Shown here piece after piece: positions 8,225 to 18,145 of a stretch of DNA of 64,000 nt; the stretch's first letter is position 1, and every line of letters begins with the position of its first letter. The DNA is taken from positions 620,001-684,000 of the forward strand of contig NZ_JANDBD010000002.1 of the NCBI RefSeq assembly GCF_024320865.1, in the 5' to 3' direction. The stretch is from Mycolicibacterium arenosum. Its GTDB lineage: Bacteria > Actinomycetota > Actinomycetes > Mycobacteriales > Mycobacteriaceae. A model generated the notes under the pieces. The model was given only the letters and a program-made list of their open reading frames with translations, was not told the DNA's origin and did no database searches. Position numbers and translations under genes: made by a program.

Positions 8225-8230
8225 ACCGCG
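8206..8230 (-). repeat. Right imperfect terminal inverted repeat of cassette 1
   Basis: On the minus strand this reads CGCG-GT-TTCTACGCT-CGA-GTCGTGC, the partner of 7294-7318. The two repeats bound a unit of about 937 bp that contains a single gene. Confidence 0.6.
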
Positions 8231-8254
8231 AGCCTTGCACGGGCCGACGCCCGG

Positions 8255-9796
8255 CTAGCGCCAGCTGGGCAGCCAGATCTGCATGTTCCAGGTGGCCTGC
8301 GAGATCGGCAATCCCGTCAGCACCGGGTAGAGCCACGCGAAGTTGGTCAGCACGGCCGCGGTGTAGAAGCACACCACCAGCAGCCCGAGCGTGTGTCTCT
8401 CCGCGCTCTGTCTCGGGGCGTAGAGGATGTCGCCGAGTATCAGCGCGATCATCATCACCAGGAACGGAGCCATCGGCGCGGCGTAGAAGAAGTACATCTG
8501 CCGGTCGATGTCGGCGAACCACGGCAGGAAGCCGGCGCAGTAGCCGGTGAGCGCGACCGCATAGCGCCAGTCCCTTTTCACGAAGGACTTCCACGCCGCC
8601 CACGCCAGCACCGGCACCGCGAGGAACCACATCGCGGGCGTGCCGACGAGCATCACGGCCTTGACGCACGACTGCGGTCCGCAGCCGTCGACGCCGTCCT
8701 GCACGATGGCGTACAGCACCGGCCGCAGAGACATCGGCCACGTCCAGGGCTTGGATTCCCAGGGGTGGTGGTTGCCCGCCGCGTTGGTCAGCTCGGAGTG
8801 GAACTTGTAGACCCCGTAGGTGTAGTGCCACAGCGACCGCACCGCGTCGGGCAGCAGCCCGCCCTCGCCGATGGTCCTGCCGACCTCGTGGCGGTTGGTG
8901 CCCGTCTCCGACGCGAACCACGGCCCGTACGAACCCAGGTAGACGGCGACGGGGATCACGGTCAGCGCGTACAGCGTCGGCGCGAAGTCCCGCCGCAGCG
9001 TGCCCAGCCACGGCCGCGGCACTCGGTACGCCCTGCGGGCCGCGACGTCGAACGCCAGCGTCATCACCCCGAAGAACAGGATGAAGTAGAGACCCGACCA
9101 CTTCGTCGCGAACGCCAGGCCCAGCAGCACACCGGCGCCGAACCGCCACCACCGCACGCCGAGGCGCGGACCCCAGGCCGTCTCGCCGATGCGGCCCTCG
9201 AGCAGCGCGACGTGCATCCGCTCGCGCATCTCGTCGCGGTCGACGATCAGCGCCCCGAACGCCGCGACGACGAACACCACCAGGAAGACGTCGAGGAGCG
9301 CCGTTCGGGCCGTCACGAAGCTGACCCCGTCGGCGATGATGAGCAGCCCCGCGATCCCGCCGATCACCGTCGAGCGCGTGATCCGCCGCACGATGCGCGC
9401 GACCAGCACGACGATGATCACGCCGCACACAGCGCCGCTGAACCGCCAGCCCAGCCCGTTGTAGCCGAAGATCCCCTCGCCGATGGCCATCAGGAACTTG
9501 CCGACGGGCGGGTGCACCACCAGGCCGTAGCCGGGGTTGTCCTCGACACCGTGGTTGCCGAGCATCTGCCACGCCTGCGGCGCGTAGTGCTTCTCGTCGA
9601 AGATCGGCACGCCGCCGTCGGTCGGGGACCCGAGGTTGAGGAACCGCGTCAGCGCCGCGAGAGCGGTGATCACGGCCGTCATCACCCAGCCGTGCAGCCG
9701 GTCGAGCGGCCCGAAGTCCGCCACCGGCATCAGCGGGCCGGGGCTGATCACGGGTACGGACCGCTCGCGTGGCGCGTCGAGCGGGGGAGCGGTCAC
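8255..9796 (-). CDS. pmt: Protein O-mannosyltransferase
   Basis: A 513-residue integral membrane enzyme, the counterpart of M. tuberculosis Rv1002c (522 aa), which transfers mannose from polyprenyl-phosphate-mannose to Ser/Thr of exported proteins. GTG 9796 is chosen because it sits 24 nt from the divergent rsmI start and gives the expected length. FDEKHYAPQAW (about residue 60) contains the acidic D-E pair of the GT39 first loop. The NHHPWESKP segment (about 310) is a conserved luminal loop. About ten hydrophobic segments span the protein. It probably acts together with Sec-dependent export, and the many lipoproteins in this window are plausible substrates. Confidence 0.93.
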   Translation of the reverse strand: MTAPPLDAPRERSVPVISPGPLMPVADFGPLDRLHGWVMTAVITALAALTRFLNLGSPTDGGVPIFDEKHYAPQAWQMLGNHGVEDNPGYGLVVHPPVGKFLMAIGEGIFGYNGLGWRFSGAVCGVIIVVLVARIVRRITRSTVIGGIAGLLIIADGVSFVTARTALLDVFLVVFVVAAFGALIVDRDEMRERMHVALLEGRIGETAWGPRLGVRWWRFGAGVLLGLAFATKWSGLYFILFFGVMTLAFDVAARRAYRVPRPWLGTLRRDFAPTLYALTVIPVAVYLGSYGPWFASETGTNRHEVGRTIGEGGLLPDAVRSLWHYTYGVYKFHSELTNAAGNHHPWESKPWTWPMSLRPVLYAIVQDGVDGCGPQSCVKAVMLVGTPAMWFLAVPVLAWAAWKSFVKRDWRYAVALTGYCAGFLPWFADIDRQMYFFYAAPMAPFLVMMIALILGDILYAPRQSAERHTLGLLVVCFYTAAVLTNFAWLYPVLTGLPISQATWNMQIWLPSWR

Positions 9797-9820
9797 AGAG
9801 GCGATCGTAGGCTGTCGACT

Positions 9821-10681
9821 GTGACGGGACCTCCAACAGGCGGCCGCCTGCTCCTCGCGGCCACGCCGTTGGGCCAGCCGGGTGACGCGTCGGCGCGCCT
9901 CATCGACGCGCTGTCCACCGCCGATGTGATCGCGGCCGAGGACACCCGCCGCGCGCGCACCCTGGCGCAGGCGCTGGGGGTCCGGCCCACCGGCCGGATC
10001 GTCAGCTTCTTCGACCAGAACGAGGCGTCCCGGGTGCCGCAGCTCGTCGAGGAGGTCGCCGCGGGAGCCTCGGTGCTGGTGGTCAGCGACGCCGGGATGC
10101 CGCTCATCAGCGACCCCGGCTATCGACTGGTCGCCGCGTGCGCCGACGCCGGGCTGATCGTGACGTGCCTGCCCGGCCCGTCGGCCGTGACGACGGCGCT
10201 CGCGGTCTCCGGGCTGCCGTCGGACCGCTTCTGCTTCGAGGGCTTCGCGCCGCGCAAGCGCGGAGCGCGGCTGTCGTGGCTGGCGACGCTCGCCGGTGAG
10301 CAGCGCACCACGGTGTTCTTCGAGTCGCCCCGGCGGCTCGCCGAATGCCTGGGCGACGCGGTCACCGCCCTCGGTCCGGACCGTCGCGCGGTGGTGTGCC
10401 GCGAGCTCACGAAGACCCACGAGGAGGTCCGGCGCGGCTCGCTCGCCGAGCTCGCCGAATGGGCCGCCGACGGCGTGCTCGGCGAATTGACGGTCGTACT
10501 CGCGGGCGCGGTTCCCACCGCCGATGTCGACACGCTGGTCGCGGCGGTCAACGAACTCGTCGAGGCGGGCGCCCGCGTCAAGGACGCCTGTGCCGAGGTG
10601 ATCGCGGCAAACCCCGGTGCGCCGTCGCGTCGAGAGCTCTACGATTCCGTTCTGCGATCACGTGAACGGGAGGGGCGGTAA
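9821..10681 (+). CDS. rsmI: 16S rRNA (cytidine1402-2'-O)-methyltransferase
   Basis: A 286-residue SAM-dependent methyltransferase of the tetrapyrrole-methylase fold. LLLAATPLGQPGD (N-terminus), EDTRRA (about 45), VSDAGMPLISDPG (about 90), PGPSAVTTAL (about 120) and GFAPRK (about 142) are the RsmI signatures. It methylates the 2'-O of C1402 in the decoding centre of 16S rRNA. GTG 9821 is chosen because translation upstream of it reads antisense to pmt. The stop overlaps the next gene by one base (TAATG), so the two are co-translated. Confidence 0.94.
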   Translation: MTGPPTGGRLLLAATPLGQPGDASARLIDALSTADVIAAEDTRRARTLAQALGVRPTGRIVSFFDQNEASRVPQLVEEVAAGASVLVVSDAGMPLISDPGYRLVAACADAGLIVTCLPGPSAVTTALAVSGLPSDRFCFEGFAPRKRGARLSWLATLAGEQRTTVFFESPRRLAECLGDAVTALGPDRRAVVCRELTKTHEEVRRGSLAELAEWAADGVLGELTVVLAGAVPTADVDTLVAAVNELVEAGARVKDACAEVIAANPGAPSRRELYDSVLRSREREGR

Positions 10682-11070
10682 TGATCGGTTGGTTGCGGCG
10701 TCGTGCGGAAGCCGCGAGCAAACAGCTATCGGAGGAACTAGAAGGCGAGACCCTGGTCCTGCCGCCGGAGAAGGGGTCCTACCGCGGTAGCACCGCGGCG
10801 GGTTTTCCCCGAGTCAAGAACGCCGGGCTGATCGCCCTGACCCGGCGGCGGCTGGTCTTCCGGACGCTCACCGGCAAGACCATCGAGGTGCCTCTCGCAT
10901 CGATCACGGGGGTGAGGTCCGCGACCGTGTTCAACGGCTCGGTGGTGGGCGGACAGACGCATCTGATCGTGGCGACGGCGACGGGCGAGGTCGGCTTCTA
11001 CGTCTTCTCCGGTATCGGCGAGTGGGTCACGGCGCTCACCGCGTTGTCGCCCAACCAGGCGGGTGCCTGA
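10681..11070 (+). CDS. Small protein with a PH/GRAM-like strand pattern
   Basis: A 129-residue soluble protein, translationally coupled to rsmI. After a basic, helical N-terminus (IGWLRRRAEAASKQL), it shows LIALTRRRLVFRTLTGKTIEVPLASITGV split over two strand pairs. That pattern, a strand, a basic turn, a strand and then an I-T-G-V turn, is typical of bacterial PH/GRAM-like domains that bind membranes or partners. No catalytic motif is seen. Its last 73 nt overlap the convergent pabB gene. Confidence 0.6.
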   Translation: MIGWLRRRAEAASKQLSEELEGETLVLPPEKGSYRGSTAAGFPRVKNAGLIALTRRRLVFRTLTGKTIEVPLASITGVRSATVFNGSVVGGQTHLIVATATGEVGFYVFSGIGEWVTALTALSPNQAGA

Positions 11071-12287
11071 GCCTCCGGGCCACGACCCACCGAGCCGACG
11101 ATCGACGCCGCCTTGTCGAGGCACTCCTGCCATTCGGCATCGGGGTCCGAGTCGGCGGTGATGCCGCCGCCGACACCCAGCACCGCGTCGCCCGCGGCCG
11201 TGAACTCGACGGTGCGGATCGCCACGTTCAGCTCGACGCCCGCTATCGGTGACGCGAAACCGACTGTGCCGCAGTAGACTCCGCGGTGTTCCGGCTCCCA
11301 CGTGCCGAGCAGTTCGCGAGCCCGCCGTTTCGGGGTGCCCGTCACCGACGCGGGCGGGAACGTCGCGGAGAGCACGTCGGCCATCGGCACGTCGACCGGC
11401 ACGTTCGCGGACACGGTCGACACCAGGTGCCACACGCCGGGAGCGCGACGCACCACCAGCAGTTCGGGCACGGTCACGGTCCCGGTGCGCGCCACACGGC
11501 TGAGATCGTTGCGGACGAGGTCGACGATCATCACGTTCTCGGCGACGTCCTTCACCGACTCGCGCAGCGCCGAGGGCGGCCGGTCCAGCGCAAGCGTGCC
11601 CTTGATGGGGCTCGACGTGACGGTGTCGCCGGTGCGGCGCAGGAACAGTTCCGGCGACAGCGACGCGACGGCGCCCCAGTCACCTGAGACGAACGCCGCG
11701 CGGGCCGGTGCCGTCCGGCTGACCAGATCGCCGAAGAAGTCGACGGGCGCACCGGTGCCGACGCCGACGAACTGTGTGCACACGCAGGCCTGATAGACCT
11801 CGCCGGCGGCGATCGCCTCGAGGCACGCCAGCACGCCCGCCCGGTGCACCTCCCGGTCGGGTGGGGTCCACTCGATGCGCCACGGCGCCGCCGCGCCGGG
11901 CGTCCGCAACGCGCCGGCGACCCAGTCGGGCATCGGCTGCCCGGAAAGGCTTTCGTACCACCAGGATCCGGCGGCGTCCTGGCGCAACACGCAGTCCGTC
12001 CACCCGCCCGCGGCCTCGGGGATGCGCGCTCCCGCCCCGTCGGGGTAGGACAGGTAGCCGATCCAGCCGCCGCCGATCTGCTCGCCGCGGGGGCCGGGCG
12101 CGACGTCGAAGACCTCGGACGGCGCGACCTGTTCGACCGCGACGCTGGGCACGATCACCGCGCGCGCACCGAACCAGTCGCCCGTCAGCGCCGCGGGTGG
12201 TGGCAGGCCGAGCCGCCGAGTCGCGGCCGCCAGCGCGCGCAGCACGGCCACGGGTTGGTGACCCTCGGCGATCCGCTCGGCGCGCAT
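10998..12287 (-). CDS. pabB: Aminodeoxychorismate synthase component I
   Basis: A 429-residue chorismate-utilising enzyme that aminates chorismate to 4-amino-4-deoxychorismate for folate synthesis, with a glutaminase partner encoded elsewhere. ATG 12287 gives the expected start (RAERIAEGHQPVAVLRAL). The motifs SLSPELFL, SSPIKGT (about residue 245), MIVDLVRNDL (about 275), SATFPPASVTGTPK (about 325) and the Gly-rich AVLGVGGGITADSDP near the C-terminus are those of the anthranilate synthase/PabB fold. It matches the position of Rv1005c. The C-terminus runs about 30 residues past the conserved core and overlaps the convergent gene by 73 nt. Confidence 0.92.
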   Translation of the reverse strand: MRAERIAEGHQPVAVLRALAAATRRLGLPPPAALTGDWFGARAVIVPSVAVEQVAPSEVFDVAPGPRGEQIGGGWIGYLSYPDGAGARIPEAAGGWTDCVLRQDAAGSWWYESLSGQPMPDWVAGALRTPGAAAPWRIEWTPPDREVHRAGVLACLEAIAAGEVYQACVCTQFVGVGTGAPVDFFGDLVSRTAPARAAFVSGDWGAVASLSPELFLRRTGDTVTSSPIKGTLALDRPPSALRESVKDVAENVMIVDLVRNDLSRVARTGTVTVPELLVVRRAPGVWHLVSTVSANVPVDVPMADVLSATFPPASVTGTPKRRARELLGTWEPEHRGVYCGTVGFASPIAGVELNVAIRTVEFTAAGDAVLGVGGGITADSDPDAEWQECLDKAASIVGSVGRGPEAQAPAWLGDNAVSAVTHSPIPEKT

Positions 12288-12309
12288 CGGCTCAGCATGG
12301 CAGAAGCGA

Positions 12310-13194
12310 CTACCGGCTGATCTCCCGCGCGACCAACACAGCACCGAGCTTGTCGGGGTTCCGCATCGCGTAGAAGTGGCTGATCCTGCCGTCGGTGATC
12401 TCGACGGTGATGATGCCCTCCAGGTGGTCGTCGAGGTAGAGCACCAGCGCCGGGGCGCCGTTGTAAAACGCCGGTTCGACGCGGCCGTCGTCGCCGCCGA
12501 CCCGCAGCAGGCCGAGCACCAGTCGCGCGACCCTGTCGGCGCCGAACACCGGCCTGCGCGCAGCGCTGACCTTGCCCGCGCTGTCGGCCGTCCACACCAC
12601 GTCGGGCGCGAGCATCGTGATGAGTGCGTCGAGGTCGCCCGTCGACGCCGTCGCGAAGAACTGCGCGGTGATGGCCATCGACTGCTGCGGGTCGACGGGC
12701 TCGAATCGCTTGCGCCTGGCCTGGACGTGTTCGCGCGCGCGGTGCGCCATCTGACGCACCGCCGCGCTGGATTTGCCTATTGCCGAAGCGATCTCGTCGT
12801 GGCCGAACCCGAACACCTCGCGGAGTACGAACACCGCCCGCTCATCGGGGCTCAGCGATTCGAGCACGACAAGCATCGCCATCGACACCGATTCGGCCAG
12901 AACGACATCCGTCGAGGCGTCGTCGGTGTCGACCAGCAGCGGCTCCGGCAGCCACGGGCCGACGTAGTCCTCTCGACGTCGGGACGCGGCGCGCAGCGCG
13001 TTGAGCGCCTGCCGGGTGACGAGCTGCGCCAGGTAGGCCTTGGTGTCCTGGACGTGGGCGAGGTCGACCTCGGCCCAGCGCAGGTAAGCGTCCTGCAGCA
13101 CGTCGTCGGCTTCCGTTGCCGAGCCGAGGATCTCGTAGGCGATCGTGAACAGCAGCGGACGCAGATGCGTGAACCGCTCGGCGTGCTCGTTCAC
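12310..13194 (-). CDS. ECF41-family sigma factor with C-terminal SnoaL-like domain
   Basis: A 294-residue ECF sigma factor (SigJ-like). Region 2 (AYEILGSATEADDVLQDAYLRW, split here at about residues 20-42) and region 4 (SPDERAVFVLREVFGF, then HDEIASAIG, about 113-140) are followed by a SnoaL-like domain of about 120 residues. The linker WLPEPLL (about 80) and NPDKL near the C-terminus are hallmarks of ECF41, in which the C-terminal domain acts as a fused regulator instead of an anti-sigma factor. The GTG start at 13194 overlaps the stop of the FAD oxidoreductase gene by 3 nt, so both form one operon. Confidence 0.88.
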   Translation of the reverse strand: MNEHAERFTHLRPLLFTIAYEILGSATEADDVLQDAYLRWAEVDLAHVQDTKAYLAQLVTRQALNALRAASRRREDYVGPWLPEPLLVDTDDASTDVVLAESVSMAMLVVLESLSPDERAVFVLREVFGFGHDEIASAIGKSSAAVRQMAHRAREHVQARRKRFEPVDPQQSMAITAQFFATASTGDLDALITMLAPDVVWTADSAGKVSAARRPVFGADRVARLVLGLLRVGGDDGRVEPAFYNGAPALVLYLDDHLEGIITVEITDGRISHFYAMRNPDKLGAVLVAREISR

Positions 13195-14363
13195 TTGACC
13201 GACACGGCGGCGAGGCGCTGCGCACGCTTACCGCCCTTGAGCCAGAAGTACGAGCCGGGCTTGCGGGCCTCGCGCGTCAGGAAGGACAGCGTGCCCTTGC
13301 ACACGGCCTCCTTGATCGACGCGGCGACGCGTCCGCTGATGTACATCGGCATCACCCGGTCGTCGAGGTGGGCCAGCTGGATCGTGCCGCCCGTGCGTCC
13401 GAGGCTGATGCACTGCCCGGTGAAGGCCTGATTCACCGTGGCGGGTTCCGTGCCTGCGATGCGGCTGAGCACCGTGTTGGCGGCCTGCGCTCCGAGCGGA
13501 AGCGCCGCCTGGCAGCTCATCCGCAGCGGCGTGTCCGATGGCGCGGAGGCGTCGCCCGCGGCGACGATGTACGGGTTGTCCACGCTGGTGAGCGTCTCGT
13601 CGGTGAGCAGCCGGCCCAACGCGTCGGTGTCGAGTCCACTGCGGCGGGCCAGGTCCGGGACGCCGAATCCGGCGGTCCAGACCGTCACCGTGCTGGCCAG
13701 CCACTGACCGTTGGCGAGCTTCACCGCGTCGGCGCGCACCTCGATCACCAGCGACTCGGGTCCGTCGACGACCGTCACGCCGAGCTTGCGCATGCGCTTG
13801 GCGACCGCCTTGCGGGTGTTGTCGGTGAGGTACGGGCCGAGCGGGCCGCCGCAGGCGAGGGTGACGTTCCGGCCCGCCTCGGCGAACTCGGTCGCCACTT
13901 CCAGGCCGGTCGGCCCCGCCCCCACCACGACGATCGGGGCGTCGGCCGGGGTTGTCGCAAGCGCCGCGCGCAGCGGTTGCGCCTGTTCCAATTCCGATAT
14001 GGGATAAGCGAACTGGGCCGCGCCCGGAACCCCGGCCGGTACCGCTCCGGTGCTGCCGACGGCGTACACCAGGTAGTCGTAGGTCAGCCTCGCCCCGGAC
14101 GCGAGCTCGACCCGGCGCGCGGATGCGTCGATGCGGTCGGCGCTGTCGACGACCAGGTGCACGCTCGAGTTCAGAATCGTCGCGTAGTCCTCGACCGCGT
14201 CGTCGTTGTCGATTGCCAACTGGTGCAGTCGGATCCGCTCGACGAACTCCGCACGGGGGTTCACCAGCGTGACGTGCGCACCCGCGCCGGCCAGACGGTT
14301 GGCCGCCATCACGCCGGCGTACCCGCCGCCGATCACCACGACCCGGTTGTTCTGCTCGTTCAT
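13191..14363 (-). CDS. NAD(P)H/FAD-dependent oxidoreductase (type II NADH dehydrogenase-like)
   Basis: A 390-residue flavoprotein. GGGYAGVMAANRLA (about residues 12-25) is the FAD-binding Rossmann motif. VVGAGPTGLEVATE (about 150) is the NAD(P)H Rossmann motif. NPYIVAAGDAS (about 270) is the second FAD contact. It oxidises NAD(P)H, probably passing electrons to a quinone or small molecule. No C-terminal transmembrane helix is evident. It is the first gene of the operon with the ECF41 sigma factor, an association seen repeatedly for ECF41, whose targets are often neighbouring oxidoreductases. Confidence 0.87.
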   Translation of the reverse strand: MNEQNNRVVVIGGGYAGVMAANRLAGAGAHVTLVNPRAEFVERIRLHQLAIDNDDAVEDYATILNSSVHLVVDSADRIDASARRVELASGARLTYDYLVYAVGSTGAVPAGVPGAAQFAYPISELEQAQPLRAALATTPADAPIVVVGAGPTGLEVATEFAEAGRNVTLACGGPLGPYLTDNTRKAVAKRMRKLGVTVVDGPESLVIEVRADAVKLANGQWLASTVTVWTAGFGVPDLARRSGLDTDALGRLLTDETLTSVDNPYIVAAGDASAPSDTPLRMSCQAALPLGAQAANTVLSRIAGTEPATVNQAFTGQCISLGRTGGTIQLAHLDDRVMPMYISGRVAASIKEAVCKGTLSFLTREARKPGSYFWLKGGKRAQRLAAVSVK

Positions 14364-14414
14364 CTCTCACTCCTCTGAGGTAGTCGGCTCCTCGCTGAGC
14401 CGGGCTGACCTCAA

Positions 14415-14441
14415 GACACCGCCACGTCCAGAAGTGTGACA
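14415..14441 (-). promoter_or_regulatory. Candidate ECF41-dependent promoter
   Basis: On the minus strand, TGTCACA (14441-14435), a 16-nt spacer and TGTC (14418-14415) match the published ECF41 promoter TGTCACA-N16-CGTC except for the first base of the -10. It lies 52 nt upstream of the oxidoreductase start and would make the operon self-activating. Confidence 0.6.
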
Positions 14442-14466
14442 GCTCGGAAGCGGGATGTGACGGGGC

Positions 14467-16056
14467 TCACTCCTCGGCGACGTAGCGCGGGAACACGCCC
14501 TCGGGTTTCGGCAGCTCAACCCCCGGCGCGATCCGGGTGCCGATCGCGGCGAAATCCCGGCTGTCGGCGGGCTGGCCCAGCAGGTCGAGCAGCGTGGCCG
14601 CGGACCCCGGCATCACCGGCTGTACCAGCAGCGCCGCGATCCGTACCGCCTCGAGCGTCGTGTACAGCACGGTCGAGAACCGCTGCTGGTCGGCGGCCGC
14701 CTCGGACTTGCGCAGCACCCACGGCTCCTGCGCGGAGAAGTACCGATTGGCGGCGCCGAGCATCGCCCAGATGGCCTCCAGTGCGAGGTGCATGGCGGGT
14801 ACGTCGAAGTGCGCGCGCACCCTGGGCAGCAGCCCGTCGGCGAGGGCCAGCAGCTCGCGGTCGGCGTCGGTGAACTCGCCGGGCTCCGGCACGCGTGCCC
14901 CGAGGTTCTTGTTCACCATCGACAGCGAGCGCTGCGCCAGGTTGCCCAGCTCGTTGGCGAGATCGGCGTTGATGCGTCCGATGATCGCCTCCTCGCTGTA
15001 GCTGCCGTCCTGTCCGAACGGCACCTCGCGCAGCAGGAAGTAGCGCACGGCGTCGACGCCGAACGCGTCGGCGAGCGCGATGGGGTCGACGACGTTGCCG
15101 ACCGACTTGCTCATCTTCTCGCCCTTGACGTTGATGAAGCCGTGCGCGAACACCTTGCGCGGCAACTCGATTCCCGCCGACATCAGGAACGCGGGCCAGT
15201 AGACGGCGTGGAACCGGATGATGTCCTTGCCGATGACGTGCAGATCCGCGGGCCAGTACTTGCGGAAGCTCTCGGAGTCGGTGTCCGGAAAGCCCGCTCC
15301 CGTCAGGTAATTGGTCAGCGCGTCGACCCAGACGTACATGACGTGGTCGGGGTGGTCCGGTACCGGCACTCCCCAGTCGAACGTGGTTCGGGATATCGAC
15401 AGGTCCCGGAGTCCGCTCGACACGAAGCTGACGACCTCGTTGCGCCGCACGTCGGGGCCGATGAACTCGGGGTGGGCCTCGTAGTGGGCCAGCAGCCGAT
15501 CGGCGTACGCCGAGAGCCGGAAGAAGTAGGTCTGCTCCTCGGTCCACGTGACGGGCGTGCCGGTCTCGATCGAGTACTTCTCACCGTCGTCGCGCGTCTC
15601 GAGTTCATCGTCGGTGTAGAAGCGCTCATCGCGTATCGAGTACCAGCCCGAGTACGAGTCGAGGTAGATGTCGCCCGCGGCGTCCATCCGCTTCCAGATC
15701 TCGATCGACGCGTCGACGTGATCGGCGTCCGACGTCCGGATGAAGCGATCGAACGAGTTTCCGAACCGGGTCTGCATCGCCTCGAACGTGTCGGAGTTGC
15801 GCAGCGCCAGTTCGGCCGTCGAGGTTCCCTCGGATTCGGCGGTCTGGACCATCTTCAGTCCGTGCACGTCGGTTCCGGTGAGGAAGCGGACGTCGAAGCC
15901 GTCGAGTCGCTTGAATCGAGCGATGGCGTCGGTGGCGATCTTCTCGTACGCGTGCCCGATGTGCGGCGCACCGTTGGGGTAGTCGATCGCGGTGGTGACG
16001 TAGTACGGGGCTCCCTGGGTGCGCGTCCCCGCGCCGGGGAGATGTTCTGGCCTCAT
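14467..16056 (-). CDS. metG: Methionyl-tRNA synthetase
   Basis: A 529-residue class I aminoacyl-tRNA synthetase that charges tRNA-Met. The signature PHIGH is at about residue 31 and KMSKS at about residue 313 ([10 protein letters not shown]). The connective segment is short and lacks a four-cysteine zinc knuckle, as in mycobacterial MetG (Rv1007c). The anticodon-binding helical domain occupies the last 170 residues, and there is no C-terminal tRNA-binding EMAP-like domain. It is divergent from tatD with 19 nt between starts, so the two promoters overlap. Confidence 0.95.
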   Translation of the reverse strand: MRPEHLPGAGTRTQGAPYYVTTAIDYPNGAPHIGHAYEKIATDAIARFKRLDGFDVRFLTGTDVHGLKMVQTAESEGTSTAELALRNSDTFEAMQTRFGNSFDRFIRTSDADHVDASIEIWKRMDAAGDIYLDSYSGWYSIRDERFYTDDELETRDDGEKYSIETGTPVTWTEEQTYFFRLSAYADRLLAHYEAHPEFIGPDVRRNEVVSFVSSGLRDLSISRTTFDWGVPVPDHPDHVMYVWVDALTNYLTGAGFPDTDSESFRKYWPADLHVIGKDIIRFHAVYWPAFLMSAGIELPRKVFAHGFINVKGEKMSKSVGNVVDPIALADAFGVDAVRYFLLREVPFGQDGSYSEEAIIGRINADLANELGNLAQRSLSMVNKNLGARVPEPGEFTDADRELLALADGLLPRVRAHFDVPAMHLALEAIWAMLGAANRYFSAQEPWVLRKSEAAADQQRFSTVLYTTLEAVRIAALLVQPVMPGSAATLLDLLGQPADSRDFAAIGTRIAPGVELPKPEGVFPRYVAEE

Positions 16057-16075
16057 TTGAGCCCAAGCTTATGGT

Positions 16076-16915
16076 GTGCCGGTGAGCTCCCGACGTCCCC
16101 CGCCGCCTCCTCCCGAGCCGCTCGCACCGCTGATCGACGCCCACACGCACCTCGACGCCTGCGGCGCATCCGACGCCGCCGATGTGACCGCGATCCTCGA
16201 CCGCGCCGAGGCCGTCGGTGTCACGGCCGTCGTCACCATCGCCGACGATCTGCACGCTGCGCAGTGGGCCGTGCAGGCCGCGGAGTGGGATCCCCGCGTC
16301 TACGCGGCGATCGCGTTGCACCCGACGCGCGCCAACGCGCTGGACGACGCGGCTCGTGCCGAACTCGAGAGGCTCGCAGCGCACCCGCGGGTCGTCGCCG
16401 TCGGCGAGACGGGCATGGACCTGTACTGGCCGGGGAAGCTCGACGGGTGCGCCGAGCCCGCCGAGCAGCGCGAAGCCTTCGCGTGGCACATCGACCTGGC
16501 CAAGCGGACGGGCAAGCCGTTGATGATCCACAATCGCGACGCCGATGCCGCGGTGCTGGACGTGCTGCGCGCCGAGGGCGCGCCCGACACAGTGATCTTC
16601 CACTGCTTTTCGTCGGGTCCCGAGATGGCCAGGGAGTGCGTGAACGCCGGCTGGCTGCTGAGCCTTTCCGGGACCGTCAGTTTTCGGAATGCGCGCGACC
16701 TGCGCGAGGCGGCCCTGCTCATCCCGCCGGATCAGCTGCTCGTCGAGACCGACGCGCCGTTCCTCACGCCACACCCGTACCGTGGGGCACCGAATGAGTC
16801 GTACTGTTTGCCGTACACGGTTCGGGCATTGGCCGAGGTCGTTGGCCGTCCCGCCGAGGCGCTCGCCGACGAGACGTCTCGGAATGCCGCTCGGACCTAC
16901 GGAATCCGCAGCTAG
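16076..16915 (+). CDS. tatD: TatD-family metal-dependent deoxyribonuclease
   Basis: A 279-residue amidohydrolase-fold protein. Metal ligands are visible as DAHTHLD (about residue 22), GETGMDLYW (glutamate, about 112), the His in MIHNRD (about 152), FHCFSS (about 177) and ETDAPFLTPHP (about 225). TatD proteins are 3'-5' exonucleases or endonucleases linked to DNA repair. GTG 16076 is used; GTG 16082 is equally possible. The proline-rich N-terminus (residues 8-15) is an extension. It corresponds to Rv1008 and precedes rpfB in the same direction. Confidence 0.92.
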   Translation: MPVSSRRPPPPPPEPLAPLIDAHTHLDACGASDAADVTAILDRAEAVGVTAVVTIADDLHAAQWAVQAAEWDPRVYAAIALHPTRANALDDAARAELERLAAHPRVVAVGETGMDLYWPGKLDGCAEPAEQREAFAWHIDLAKRTGKPLMIHNRDADAAVLDVLRAEGAPDTVIFHCFSSGPEMARECVNAGWLLSLSGTVSFRNARDLREAALLIPPDQLLVETDAPFLTPHPYRGAPNESYCLPYTVRALAEVVGRPAEALADETSRNAARTYGIRS

Positions 16916-17010
16916 AGCGAGTTGCTGGCCCTTCGGCTTTTCGTTACCGTCCTGTAATCGAAGCGGTCGGCGGCGCGATCACTGCCTGACGACCTGATTA
17001 GTCGGGATAG

Positions 17011-18144
<1,134 letters not shown>

Positions 18145-18145
18145 C

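Noticed and set aside
10998..11070. Frameshift at the pabB 3' end, because it overlaps the convergent gene by 73 nt
   Set aside because: The conserved PabB core ends before the overlap and both frames are open. An extended C-terminus explains it without an error.
14788..16797. A 669-codon plus-strand frame across metG and tatD
   Set aside because: Antisense to metG and out of frame with tatD, both of which have full sets of catalytic motifs.
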